Of a stretch of DNA of 64,000 nt, positions 24,280-36,502 are shown one piece after another. Within the stretch, counting starts at the first letter, position 1. Every line of letters starts with the position of its first letter. Where the stretch lies: contig OY743168.1 of NCBI GenBank assembly GCA_963555705.1, positions 24,310,139 through 24,374,138 on the forward strand, in the 5' to 3' direction. The notes under the pieces are model-generated. The model ran no database searches. It was given only the letters and a program-made list of their open reading frames with translations, and was not told the DNA's origin. The DNA is from Ligustrum vulgare (Eukaryota; Streptophyta; Magnoliopsida; Lamiales; Oleaceae). The position numbers and the translations under genes were made by a program.

Positions 24280-26115
24280 TGTTGGGAATGCAAACAATCC
24301 CACGTCGGTCGTAAGGAAGGAAATAAACCATCATATAACTCAAGTGAGCTACTCCATCCATTTATAACTGCTTGACTTGGATGCAAGATGTGTGATTAAA
24401 TTGATGTTGATGGTTGATGGGCTCCTATGGAAAATCAAACAATAGGAGTTGCACTATAACTTTTCAGCAATTTTGTTTCGACACGGGCCGATGAAAAGCT
24501 CGGAATTCGTTGATAATTCTGAGTGATTATACTCATATGGTGGAGTATGGGATCGTCAAAGTGAAAAAAGCTTGCATGTTTACCCAATGATTAATTTTTG
24601 AATATTTTGGCTCGGATGAATTTGTGTCGATGTGAAGATTGTTGGGATATTTGACCCAAATTAAGAATGAGAATATTTTGGACAATTGATTTCCATATTA
24701 AAGTGGTTAACTTGGAGATCAAGTTAAAGGTGAAAAGGAAAATAAAAGACTTTATTTTGGTATTCTACTTCAATAAGGAAACTTACTTGAACACGAATTC
24801 TACATATTCTAGGGATTGTTTTTTCCTATAAATATGTGTGTTTGTGAGTCATAATATTGTGAATCTTATGTGATGTGATGTGATCCAGAACCTCGATAAT
24901 ACGATTCATAGCAGGCTTGATGGGAAAATTTAAATATTCAAGCCAAAATAAGAATTCAGCAGGTTCGACGAGTTTTGAAGCATAAACCGAGTTGAAAAGA
25001 ACTAGCAATAGGATCACGACTGTAAATGGAATTGGTCACGACCGTAAATTTTGAAGCTCACAGCTGTAAATAAAGGATCACAGCTGTAACCTATTCTCTG
25101 TCTAATTCATAACCGGATAAAAAAAGACTTACGGTCGTAACCAAAATCTTCACGGCCGTGACATATTTCAGTTACATAATTTACGGCCGTAAATGAAGAC
25201 ACTCACGACCGTAAGATAGCTTCTGGACGTGTGCCGCTGTTGGAATTTAAAGTTTAGCATTATTTTATTTCCTTATCAGTTTTAGCTATTTTAGTTTAGT
25301 TAGAACTCTATTTTGAGTCCATTAGCTACTAGGGTTTTATTTTGCTTATTTATACGCTTTTTTCCATTCATTGTAATTCAGACTTTGAATTTGAATAGAC
25401 AGTTTATTTAGTGATTCAATAATTTTATAGGTGGATTTCCTATATGTTTAGAACTTATCAAGAGTGATTCTTGTGACGTTCGACAATCGAACTTATCAAA
25501 TATTTGCTAGAATATTTGTGGCGTTCAAAATCAGAAACTTATCAGGGAGATTGGACAAATCCTTGTGGCGTTTCGAAAGTCGTGGTTCTTTATTCCGCAT
25601 CGTCGAGCCATCGCGTCATGAATATCGGGTCATGATTTATCCGTCCAACCACAACCTGAGTTTGGAACTTTCCGGCGTTTCTTCCACGCTTCGATCTCAT
25701 CATATGGTATCAGAGCTGGACTCTGAATTCAGGTTTTTCTATCTAGTTTAATTCTTATGTTTATCATCGAGTCTGTCATAAGAATTATCCATATCTTGTT
25801 GTTGAGTCTTTCTTTTCTTGAGTGTTCTTCGTGCCAGTAAATTTTTTTCCAGTTTGATCCATATAAAAATTAAAAAATGTTTATTTTGTTCGATTCTTAT
25901 CCAAATCTTGTTCCGTTCGTTTTGTTGTGTTCGTCGAATTTTTAGATTTATTTAAAAATAATAATTATTATTTTTTATTTATTTTATTTTATTCCAAAAA
26001 TTCATCCAAAATTCAAAAAAGAAAAAAAAAAGGAGTCCATTCAACAACAACTTTCTTGAATTTCTTGATCATTTGTTTATTGTTCTTTTCCATTCTGTTC
26101 TACATAAATTCTATA

Positions 26116-28529
26116 ATGTCCAATGTTCGCTCCAAATAGTGTACCGCAAGCGCACAGGTCGCGTACAAGTAATAAAGTGGACTTTTTGAGTCCGGATTGT
26201 CGATCTCACGAGGAATGTTTACTTTAGATTATACAACTTTAATTAATTTAATTCTAACAATAAAAGGAAACACACAATTAAAAGTTGGATTTTTGTAAAT
26301 TCTAAATTAACGAAAATAATTCTAAACCGAATTAAAATAAGAAAAATGGACGATAAAATAGTTATGATTCATGATTTCACTTAACTCTTGCTTAAGTAAT
26401 TTCTCAACACAAGCAAATTAATAAATTACTCATTTACAATGTTAGACCCGATTTTCCAAGCTTAGCTAATTACCTCTCTCGAGTGAAATTAACTCTAATC
26501 AATTGGTTTAACCTACTATATCTCTATGTCGATTAAAGCCCAATCAATTGCATTAACTCTTTGTGAAAATAGCTCAATGGATCATCTAGGGTTTAAGATA
26601 TATCTCTATCCTTAACAAGAATCTAGAGCATTTTTTATTTGGTCTAAAATGCATAATATCTCTCGATTATCGTACACTTCACAAAACATATATTTGGTGA
26701 TCAATCAAACACATGGAATAATCTCAATAACAAACACACATGAAATAAGCTCAACATTAATAAACAAACATTAAAATTACTTAAACTAAGTTAAACTACA
26801 TCAATCATCCCAACATAAAACAACTAGCCCATTATATAAATATTCCACAAAAGATAAGGTTTATGAAAATACATCACAAAATATAGAAATTAAGGATAAA
26901 AATACAAGAAAAATGAAATACAACACTTCCCTTGATTTTTGCTCCAAGAATCTTTCAACAATGCTTTGTATTTCCACTTACTTCTTGCTTCTTTGATCCA
27001 AATGGTGCTAGTAACTTAGAAACACAACTAAACTACAAACTAATTTACAAACTAAATCAAAAACAAAGAAAAGAAAAGAACAGAAAAGAAAAGAAGAAGA
27101 AAGAGAAGAGAGAAAAGAGGGAAGGGGGTTAGGGTTTGTTGTTAAGAAAAATTTGGATAAAGTTGAAGAGAGAAGTGGGGGTATAAATACCCCCAAAAAT
27201 CTGACCTAAAAAAGGTCCAAAAACGCGCCCCAAAGGAGCCAAACGCGGCCTTAACTTAAAATACTAAAAACAGAAAATAAAATTCGATTGTGTAAAAATC
27301 TTCCCACGCGATCGCGTGGTTCACCTGCAACTCCGTCATTTCATGATTTGCAATTGGGTCCTCCAACTTCTGGTCTTCTTCAATTTAGTCCTCGAATTTT
27401 GACTTTTATTACAAATATGCCCCTGAAATATTTGCATCTTTAGTCCTCCAACTTTCTGAGATATTGCAATTGTGTCCTCAAACTTTTGATTTCTTTCGAT
27501 TAGGTCATTGGACATAAAATTTGCTCCTCTTTTAGCCTGATTGCACTTCAATCTTGTCCATTTGCTTTTCAATTGAGGTTGTACCTAATTGTACAAGATA
27601 AACACAATTTATAAGTAGATATTTGCTCTATTTGTCAATTAAATTGCTAATTTAGGAACTAAATAAGTGTGTAAAGTACACTTATCATCCAATTTTCAAG
27701 AAAAATATCTATCTAGAAGGGGGAACGATAATGATAAAGATCGTATGTAGAGATTTTTGAATGATTCTTTGATGAGGTTGGATAAACTAGATGAAAGGGA
27801 GGGGAAATTGAAAAAGGGGCGATCTCAAGCAAATCGTAGTGATGAGATTCATTATAGGCATGATCCTAAACCTAGGGATGGAGTTGGGATTAAGAGAGGA
27901 GTCGAGATTGATCCTAAGGCAATTTTGAAGATTCAAAAAGAAATTTATGAGGAAATATTGAGGTGTGAACGGGAGGCATAAATTTTTTTTTGGCTAAATT
28001 ACAAAGGAAAGAGGAAAAACGAAAGGCAGTAATTAGATGGTTAGAAGATAGTGAAAATCATATTGATCCTCGGGATATGAAAGTTGAAAAGAAGGAGGGA
28101 GGCTTGAGGCATGAATTAGTTGAAGAGACCCCGAACTTTGTGGTAGGAGTTGAAAATGTGGAGTTAGGTGAACAAACTCCAAAATTTGATGAGGAATTAG
28201 AAGTTGGGGTAGAAGTTCAAAATTTGGCTTTTGAATTAGTAGATCCACATTTGGATAGTGATGAGGTAGTATGTGAACATGGTGATGCGAATGTGGGGGT
28301 AGAAGATGTGGTTGAGTCTGAAGATGAAAAATTTGAACAAGAAGTTGCAAAGGAGAACAGAGGCGAAGAGAAGAGCCTCGTGGTTCAAGAAGTGGAGTTA
28401 GTGGTGGTTTGTCATGGATACAAGGATCCATACCTTGTACCTCATGAAGCTAACATGTCCCTCCCCATTTTGTTTAAATCTTTTTTGCAAGTTAATTATG
28501 TTTGGAAGCTTCAACCACACTACGTATAG
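26116..28529 (+). pseudogene. Gag-like ORF of the nested element, split by a solo LTR
   Basis: The start codon at 26116 (MSNVRS) is followed after five more codons by the solo LTR insertion. Reading resumes after 27692 (FQEKYLSRRGNDNDKDR) and meets a stop. It continues open at 27757-27981 (LMRLDKLDEREGKLKKG, IDPKAILKIQKEIYEEIL) and again at 27990-28529, a Glu/Val-rich charged protein ending YKDPYLVPHE...KLQPHYV. It is rich in predicted coiled coil. I see no zinc knuckle and no enzyme motif. Function unknown; the place between PBS and PPT implies a structural (gag) role. Confidence 0.6.
26136..27687 (-). mobile_element. Solo LTR (gypsy type), third level of the nest
   Basis: 1552 bp, flanked by the 5-bp duplication TCCAA (26131-26135 and 27688-27692). 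On the minus strand it starts TGATAAGTGTACTTTACACA and finishes with CGCTTGCGGTACACTAT, a sequence common at ends of plant Ty3/gypsy LTRs. There is no internal region, so I read it as a solo LTR left by recombination. It includes a GC-rich CCACGCGATCGCGTGG palindrome at about 27303-27320. Confidence 0.75.
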
Positions 28530-30223
28530 CAAAGAAAGTTCAAGCTCCATCTCTTCCATGTTTTCCAATCAAAGGAGCATAATTTATTGAACTCATGGCA
28601 TGGAAGCAATAATTTTCCGTTTGATCTAGGGGGAGCAGTTACATTCATGAACAAAGCTATGATTCGGGACGAATCATCCTAAAGAAGGAGGGTATGATGT
28701 GATCCAGAACCTCGATAATACGAATCATAATAGGCTTGACGGGAAAATTTAAATATTCAAGCCAAAATAAGAACTAGCAATAGGATCACGGCTGTAAATG
28801 GAATTGGTCACGACCGTAACTTTTGAAGCTCACAACCGTAAATAAAGGATCACAGCCGTAACATATTCTCTGTCTAATTCATAACCGGATAAAAAAAGAC
28901 TTACGGCCGTAACCAAAATCTTCACGGCCGTGACATATTTCAGTTACATAATTTACGGCCGTAAATGAAGACACTCACGGCCGTAAGATAGCTTCTGGAC
29001 ATGCGCCGTTGTTGGAATTTAAAGATTTCGCATTATTTTATTTCCTTATCAGTTTTAGCTATTTTAGGTTAGTTAGAACACTATTTTGAGTCCATTAGCG
29101 ATTAAGATTTTATTTTGCTTATTTATACGCTTTTTCCATTCATTGTAATTCAGACTTTGAATTTGGATAAACAGTTTATTGAGTGATTCAATAATTTTAA
29201 AGGTGAATTTCCTATATGTTTAGAACTTATCAAGAGTGATTCTTGTGGCGTTCGACAATCGGACTTATCAAATATTTGCTAGAATATTTGTGGCGTTCAA
29301 AACCAGAAATTTATCAGGGAGATTTGACAAATCCTTGTAGCGTTTTGAAAGTCGTGGTTCTTTATTCCGCATCGAGTCGAGCCATGGGTCATGATTCATC
29401 CGTCCAACCACAACCTGAGTTTGGAACTTTCCGGCGTTTCTTCCGCGCTTCGAATCTCATCATTATGTGAGACTAATTAGAGAGAATTGGAGAGCTTTAT
29501 CTTTGTAGTTTCTTGTGAACTCTTTGTGGGATAATTCAAAGGGTAGAAACTTGGGTTAGATTGAAGTTCATTATTAGTATTTTCTCTATAGTCTATAGGA
29601 TTGAGTTAGTGAGTGAAATTCTATATAATTATAATAATTTATTATATAGTGAAAGGTTTTGGCGATCCGGAAATTTTGCGTTGTTGTTATTTTATTTTCT
29701 TGTTTGGTCATTTAATTCTTGAACATCAAAAGATCTTGTGAGTTAAAGAAGGGGAATCAATGTTTAATTCCCAACAAGTGGTATCAGAGCCGGAAAGATT
29801 ATCTGGTGGACGCAAGATCGAGTGGATGTGACTCCCTAACAATGGCAGATGAATCGAGATGATGAGCCTCAAGATGAAGAATTCTTGTGGTTTCTCACGA
29901 GACGAAAGATCCATGGTAACATAGTGTGCAGCGGCTATGGTGGATTATCTCGGTAAATGGTGATCTCTCTGGGCATGAGGAGATGTGACGGGATTTATCT
30001 TGAGGGAGGCCAGATGGGCTAGGTGTACCTCGTGGGCCTTGTTTGAGGGAGGGATTGTTGGGAATGCAAACAATCCCACATCGGTTGTAAGGAAGGAAAT
30101 AAACCACCATATAACTCAAGTGGGCTACTCCACCCATTACCAAGTGGTTTTGGGTTGGAACCTCACTTGGGCTAGGGGTTTGGGCTTGTGACTGGGCAAA
30201 TTGAAATATTCATGGTCCCAACA

Positions 30224-30926
30224 AATTCTAGGACCAGCTTTCCCTCCATTTATAACTTCATCACCCACCGAAGATGTAGTGCTTGACGTTTCTAACTTCC
30301 TCCTACCATGTTGCGCACCCAACCGCTTTGCAACAACAACAATTCCTTCACTATTGAAGCCACATCTATTAATTATAGCACTGCCACAGATATAATCAGT
30401 TTAAACACTAATGGTTTGTTTGGTAAGATGGTCAATAGAGATTGAGGAAGAAAATGAAATTGAACAATCTTGTTTATTATATCCAATACTATCTAATGGC
30501 ATAGAAAATATGCATTAAGAGTTTATAAAGAGACTTGCATTCGAAAATAAAATAAAGCCTTGCTTCATGCCATAGTGTAGAATACATAAAAAAACACCAA
30601 ACTTTAATCAATAAAATAGGTTAAAGTGTGCACTCTTACCCTTCCTTAGGCAATCTGAAAATACGAGGCTTTGGATTCCCCGCCTGAGGGACCAGAGTAA
30701 CAGATCCTACCTCCACAAACCCAAAACCTAAACCAAGTAAGCTTTCAACAGCCTCGGCATTTTTATCAAAACCAGCAGAAAGACCAATAGGATTGGTGGG
30801 TCTTGCCTTTTCTCTATTGGGACCCATCCACGAGCTGCAGCAGAAACAGCCAGTTGGTGGGCGACCTCTGGATCTAGAAATGCAAAAAATGGATTGAATA
30901 GTTTCATTGCATTGAAAATCCAGCCA
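30224..30926 (-). pseudogene. DHODH pseudogene, exons 3 and 4a
   Basis: Exon 3 is complement(30640..30926): [36 protein letters not shown], then EKRQDPP. It then jumps frame to [20 protein letters not shown] and [12 protein letters not shown]...NPKPRIFRL. The dozen or so residues expected between DPP and NPIGL (the WGRKF region of plant DHODH) are gone, and the frame shifts at the junction. Exon 4a is complement(30224..30380): AIINRCGFNSEGIVVVAKRL, GAQHGRRKL and GGKAGPRI, where the outer LTR element cuts the codon series. Splice sites (GTGCAG acceptor, GTAAGA donor, GTGGCAG acceptor) are preserved. Confidence 0.92.
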
Positions 30927-31699
30927 CTGCACAATCATCATATGTGTTGTACAGGTTATTCCTACAAATTTATAGTTACAAGAAGTATTTAGACTGTGAT
31001 ATAACTTGAAAACATTTTGATCCCAAGCACCTAGAATATGCATAAATAAGACTTCAGATAGTGCCCAGCTAACAATGAAGATAAGTCCAACTCTAATTTT
31101 ATGAACAATGAAAAGTTTCTATTGTCTACATAGGCATACAAAAAGGTTCAACAAAAATAGTTTTCCGAAATGCCTGAATTGTCAAAGATCAAATATGGAA
31201 CAACAGTGAAAAGTGCTCCCTCTCTTCTTCGCTTCTCCTTTCTATTCCCTTTTGAGCAAAGTCGACCTAAAAGAGTTTGAGAGAAAATATCTTTTATTCA
31301 CCAACAATCTAAACTGAATGAAGGTTGCGTTTAACATATATAAACGCAGGAAGAAAGCAAGCAGCCAATCACAGAGTGACATCTCATTAAAAGAAAACAA
31401 ACAATAAATGGAAAAGAAAAGAAAGAAACGTAAAGATAGGAAATGCGACTGCAATGGTTTATTCTATCCTGATTCAATCATGATTGAATCAACAACTATT
31501 CTGATTGAATCAGCAACTTTTCTGAGAATCAACTTTTTCATTCATTTTGTTCATCCCCCCCTCAAGTTGGAATTGGTGGAGATCACCCAATCCCAACTTG
31601 GAAATAAGGCGAACAAATTGAGGGGCAGCAAGAGCTTTAGTAAATAAGTCCGCAAACTGAAGATGAGAAGGTACGAACTGAGGGAGAATGAAACCAGAC

Positions 31700-34440
31700 T
31701 TAAACTGATTTCGTACAACATGACAATCTTCAATCTATATCCAGATGCTTAGTCCGCTCATGAAAGATCGGATTAGCTGTGATATGCAGAGCTGCCTTAT
31801 TATCACACCATAAGGGGATAGGTGTAGAAACTAGAATGTAGAAATCATGAAGGATGTAATTGATCCATTGCAATTCAAAAACGGTGCTACCATACTCCGG
31901 TATTCAGCTTCTACAGAGGAACGGGAAACAGTAGTTTGTTTCTTTGTTTTCCAGGAAACCAAAGCGGAACCCAAAAAGATACAATAGCCCGTGAGTGCTT
32001 TCCTAGAATTAAGGCAGGAACCCCAGTCAGCATCTGAATAAGCCTCCAAGTGAAAAGAATTCTGAGATGGGAAAAAAATGCCCTTCGAAGGACAGCCTTT
32101 GAGATACCGAAGTAGATGTAGAGCAATTTCCCAATGTTCTTAACAGGGAGCATGGAAAAATTGGCTTAATTGCTGTACACCATATGTAATGTCAGGTCTG
32201 GTGAGATTCAAATAAAGAAGGCGCCCAATCAACCGTCTATATTTCTTAGGATCATGAAGGAAAGCCCCTGCTTGAGCAATTAAACGTGTACCTTTAGGGA
32301 TAGGTACCTGAACTGGTTTATCCCCAAGTAGCCCTGCATCTTTAACAAGATCTATGATGTACTTCCTCTGATTTATATACATACCATCTGCATTGCGTGC
32401 AATTTCTAAGCCCAAGAAGTATTTAGCATATCCTAGATCCTTGATAGTAAAGGTCTGATGCAAGAAGTTCTTGGTATCAATAATGTCTTTCTCACTTGAC
32501 ACGGTGATGAGTACATCATCAACATAAACTAAGAGAAAGAGAGTAGACTTAGAGGATTGTTTAGTGAACAAACAATGGTCATGTGATGATTGGAAAAATC
32601 TAAAAACCTGAAGCTTATGACATAATTTTGTATTCCACTGGCGCGAGGCCTGTTTCAAGCCATACAAGCTTCTTTTTAGTTTACAAACGTGTCCTGGTAA
32701 GGCCTTATTATACCCCTGAGGTGGCTACATATAAACCTCTTCATCCAAAAAATCGTGTAAAAAGGCATTGTTAATAACTAGCTCATGTAGTGGCCAACCT
32801 TTTCCTGCCACAATTGCCAAAAACAGTATGACAGTTACAAGTTTAGCTATAGGTGAAAAACTATCAAAATAATCCACGCCTTGTTGCTGGTGATAACCCT
32901 TGGCAACAAGCCTAGCTTTAAATCTGTCCACTGTACCATCTGCATGCAATTTGATCTTGTAAACCCACCTTGATCCTATAGCTCGTTTATCAGGAGGAAG
33001 ATCAGTCAATTCCCAAGTTTTATTGGCTTCCAATGCATCAAACTCTAGTTGCATTGCCTCAGTCCATTCTTTACTTTTGCTTGCTTGATTGTAAGAACCA
33101 GGCTCTTGAACAATTGATACATTTGCTAAGAAGGCACAATAGGAAGGTTTAAGCTGTGGAGAAATGATAAAAGGAAAAGTTGGTGGAGTATACCTTGTGT
33201 GAGTTGGTGAGACCCTTTTGCAGTGTGAAATAATACCAGCAGCTGGAAAATCATGTGTATCTGTAACATTGGTGATGAAGTCTTGTAACCAAGGAGGTTG
33301 AGTCCTAACTCTAGTACTATGTCTAAGAGTAGGAGTTGATGAGTTAGAATGAGGCAAATGTGAAGAATTGTTTTCTGTTGATGATTCAGGGGAAGGAACC
33401 TGAATCAGAGGAATAGAATCTGTTGAAATGTCAGTGGAAGGTGGACTATTTTGTTGTGTTTCTGGGAGAGGTAGAACATGTAATAGATCATTTACAATTT
33501 CAGTAGAAGAATCAATTGATTTGGGAAAGTTTTGATCATCATCAGATATGGGAACTACTGGTAAAGGAGGATAAGAATAATTGTCTGCCTCTGTTCTAAA
33601 AGGAAAGACCGATTCAAAGAAATCAACATCCCTTGAAACATGAATTTGTTTTGTGTCAATATCAAAGACTTTAAAACCTTTTTGGCCAGGATTGTATCCA
33701 AGGAAGATACATTTATGAGCTCGTGATTCAAATTTGGTTTTATGGGGCTTGGTATTTGCAATGTAGCATAAAGAACCAAAGGTTCTAATCAAGGTGTAAT
33801 CAGGTTTATGACCAAACAGCTTCTCAAAAGGAGTAAGCCATTTCAAAACAGGGGTAGGAAGTCTATTTATGATGAATGTGGCCATAAGCAAGGAGTAGGT
33901 CCAGGATTTTAGGGGTAAATTTGCATGAAACATCAAAGATCTAGCTATTTGAAGTAAATGTTTGTGTTTCCTCTCAACCACCCCATTTTGTTGAGGTGTA
34001 TAAACACAAGTCTTATGATGAATGATTCCAAATGTCTGGAAAATATTTTGGCATTCTGTGCTCAAAAATTCAGTGCCATTATCAGTAATTATGCATTTAA
34101 CCTTTTTATCGAATTGTGTTTGAACCATCCTAATGAAGTTATCAAGAGTCTTTGCAACTTGTGTTTTATGTGTAAGAAAAAAAGTCTAAGTGGATCTGCT
34201 GAAGTCATCCACTATAGTTAACATATAAGGTGTGTTTGTAAGTGAAAATTGTCTGTAAGGTCCCCAGAGGTCAACATGTATAAGTTCAAAAATGGTTTGT
34301 GTGTGGATATTACAGGTAGGGAAAGGGTTTCTTTGTTGTTTAGATTTATGACATGCTTCACATTGTCTTATCAGATCCAGTTTCTCTGGAATATGTTTGA
34401 GGAAGTCCAAATATTTCATAGTCACCAAATTTAACAAGTA
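31700..34440 (-). pseudogene. Copia A pol region: integrase, reverse transcriptase, RNase H (broken)
   Basis: On the minus strand, 34186-34437 has CEACHKSKQQRNPF and HVDLWGPY, the integrase zinc-binding end and first Asp. The long frame 32725-34128 contains TDNGTEFL, the PQQNGVVERKH box with the catalytic Glu, the IN C-terminal part, a Ser/Pro-rich linker, and the RT start (WTEAMQLEFDALEANKTWEL, GSRWVYKIK). A stop follows EEVYM. The frame 32140-32667 carries LLVYVDDVLIT (RT active site) and LGYAKYFLGLEI. RNase H is at 31831-32049 (YSDADWGSC, SWKTKKQTTVSRSSVEAEYR). The first RNase H half is shifted relative to RT. Protease and zinc knuckle appear deleted between gag and integrase near 34435. 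Confidence 0.88.
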
Positions 34441-35192
34441 TGCATTATCAGTTGAATCAGGATATATATTGTTGAATCAGGATATATATTGTGTAAGTCC
34501 CTCTGTTTCTCAACTCTTAGTATCATCAAATAGGCCTTATTCACTGATGGAAGTGGATCTATAACAAGAACCTGATTTCTAATGTGATCAAAGGTATCAT
34601 TTAATCCCATTAGAAACTGCATAAGACGATTAAAAGTCGTCAGATCTTAGACTTCCTTAGATGCTGTGCAGGTGCATACCAGTATTGGCATCAAACAAGT
34701 CAACTCGTCCCAAAGCTTTTTCAATTTAGTATAGTATTTTTCCACAGTCAAAGCTCCCTGTGAGATACTGCTTATTTCCCTCTGTAGCTGATAAAGCATC
34801 GGACCATTGCACTCAGCATATCTCTCCTTCAATTCCGACCAGAGTTCCTTTGCTGAAGTTGTATAGATGAATGCTTCAACTATATCTTTAGCAATTGAGT
34901 TCAATAGCCATGATCTAACCATACAGTCCACCCGTATCCATTGTTCAATTTTAGATTGATTATCAGTAGGTTTACCACAACTTCCATCGATAAATCCCAA
35001 TTTCATCTTAGCTCCTAAAGCTATAACAATAGATCTGCTCCAACTAAGGTAATTTGTACCCGTTAAGACTGAAGTAACAAGAACCATACCAGGATGATTT
35101 GAGTTTTGAAGATCTAGTGGATCCTTGTTTGAATATTCCTTATTTGCTGGTACATCTCCAGCAATTGTCTCCCGCGGATTCTCCTCTGACAT
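34431..35192 (-). pseudogene. Copia A gag
   Basis: Frame 34647-35192: NHPGMVLVTSVLTGTNYLSW, LGFIDGSCGKP, WIRVDCMVRSWLLNSI, LWSELKERYAECNGPMLYQL, the UBN2/retrotran_gag signature of plant copia elements. A frameshift or stop near 34640 separates the following LMGLNDTFDHIRNQVL segment (34431-34622). No CCHC knuckle is left. Confidence 0.85.
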
Positions 35193-36502
35193 TTTTCTTC
35201 AATGAATGATTGATTCTTCAATCAATTTCCAGTATCTTTTGCCCCTGCTCTGATACCATGAGCAAAGTCGAGCTAAAAGAGTTTGAGAGAAAATATCTTT
35301 TATTCACCAACAATCTAAACTGAATGAAGGTTGCGTTTAACATATATAAACGCAGGAAGAATGCAAGCAGTCAATCACAGAGTGACCGCTCATTAAAAGA
35401 AAACAAACAATAAATGGAAAAGAAAAGAAAGAAATGTAAAGATAGGAAATGCGACTACAGTGGTTTATCTTATCCTGATTGAGTCATGATTGAATCAGCA
35501 ACTATCCTGATTGAATCAGCAACTTTCTATCCTGATAGCAACTTTTCTGATTGAATCAGCAACTTTTCTGAGAATCAACTTTTTCGTTCATTTCGTTCAC
35601 CTTTCCTCTCTATTTCCAGATTCAGACCTATTCCCCTCTGCTTCATCACAAATAATAACCCTTACAAAGCCCAATCACCCTGTCACAATCGCATTGCCCC
35701 ACAATCGGAATTCTTAAACAGTGTCCTAAAGACTACTACTATCATGTACTGCTCAATGCCTAAAATAGTTATGAATTTTACGCTTATAACCCCTCTATTA
35801 TCGAACCTGACTTTTAGCTTATTTTGGAAATCAATTCTAGTTAAAATACAATCTTATTGAGGTAGCTGATATCGAGTGTATTAGATACACAACGCGGGGG
35901 TATTAATTATTACTATGGGAGGAGAGGAGAGGCAGGATAGCCAAGGCCCAAGACCCTCTACAAATTTTAGAAATTTCAATGTGATTTAGGGATTTCACAT
36001 AACTAATGAATGTTTTAATAGTTTCTTGAAATAAAGCATTTCCAAGTGCATACTTAAAAGGGAACAAGCATAACTTTTAATTCTTAAGAGAATAGACAGC
36101 AGAAAATTTGACCATCTTTTCATTGATTTCTTACATTCTCGACATTTAGTTTTCTTCAAAAAAATTCTCCATAAATGAAGCCAACATTCTCTTACCCAGC
36201 ATAGCATCCTATTAAATGAGTCAGTTATACAACTACAAAAGGAAATATTATAAACCCCTTCTGAAGTCAACTATGCACATGGTAAAGACTTCAAAAGTTT
36301 CTTTCCTTTATAATAGTATTCATTAAGCTTTCTCAGTAAAAAAACCCCAATTACACCATATTTAATCATCAGAGAAGCTTCTGAAATAAAATATGCCATA
36401 TGATACATGATTAGCAAGCCAAATCAAACTCTTCATTCACTTTTGGGGTAATGTTAGAATACAGGTGGAAAATATGCTCTTTATGAAATTGAATTTGAAT
36501 AC

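Larger units (their letters stand above)
24871..29462 (+). mobile_element. Nested non-autonomous LTR retrotransposon (LARD/TR-GAG type)
   Basis: The left LTR 24871-25702 and right LTR 28695-29462 both contain TGATGTGATCCAGAACCTCG and end CTCATCA. The target duplication is TTATG (24866-24870 and 29463-29467), inside the left LTR of the outer element. A Met-tRNA PBS, TGGTATCAGAGC, lies at 25705-25716. A polypurine tract AAAGAAGGAGGG precedes the right LTR. The only open frames are gag-like; there is no protease, integrase or RT, so it must have depended on a partner element. Right LTR versus left: a ~46-bp segment after AATAAGAA is missing in the right copy. The LTRs hold a cluster of short ACGGCCGT palindromes. 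Confidence 0.85.
24280..30223 (+). mobile_element. Outer LTR element (small, non-autonomous) inserted in DHODH exon 4
   Basis: Begins TGTTGGGAATGCAAACAATC and ends GGTCCCAACA. Flanked by a 5-bp target duplication AATTC (24275-24279 and 30224-30228) inside DHODH exon 4. The left LTR runs from 24280, is interrupted by the nested element, and ends CCCAACA at 29776. A Met-tRNA primer binding site (TGGTATCAGAGC) follows at 29779-29790. The internal part is only about 280 bp with no gene (a short frame MADES... at about 29842). A purine-rich tract precedes the right LTR at 30056-30223. The right LTR (168 bp) matches only the first ~85 bp of the left one, so the two have diverged by deletion. The size class is TRIM/SMART-like once nested DNA is removed. 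Confidence 0.8.
31253..35599 (-). mobile_element. Ty1/copia retrotransposon A, nearly full length, in DHODH intron 2
   Basis: The left LTR 31253-31553 and right LTR 35259-35599 share TGAGCAAAGTCG...GTTCA. The target duplication is CCTTT (31248-31252 and 35600-35604). The minus-strand PBS TGGTATCAGAGC (complement of 35247-35258) adjoins the right LTR, and the polypurine tract complementary to CCCCCCTCAAG lies at 31554-31564. The LTRs differ by a ~40-bp extra repeat of the 'CTGATTGAATCAGCAACTTT' motif in the right copy. One target site and clean LTRs make this one of the youngest elements in the window. Confidence 0.93.

Noticed and set aside
30636..31043. Intact start of a DHODH-like ORF of 135 codons
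   Set aside because: The reading frame begins in intron sequence and crosses the splice acceptor; the true exon is shorter and carries a deletion.
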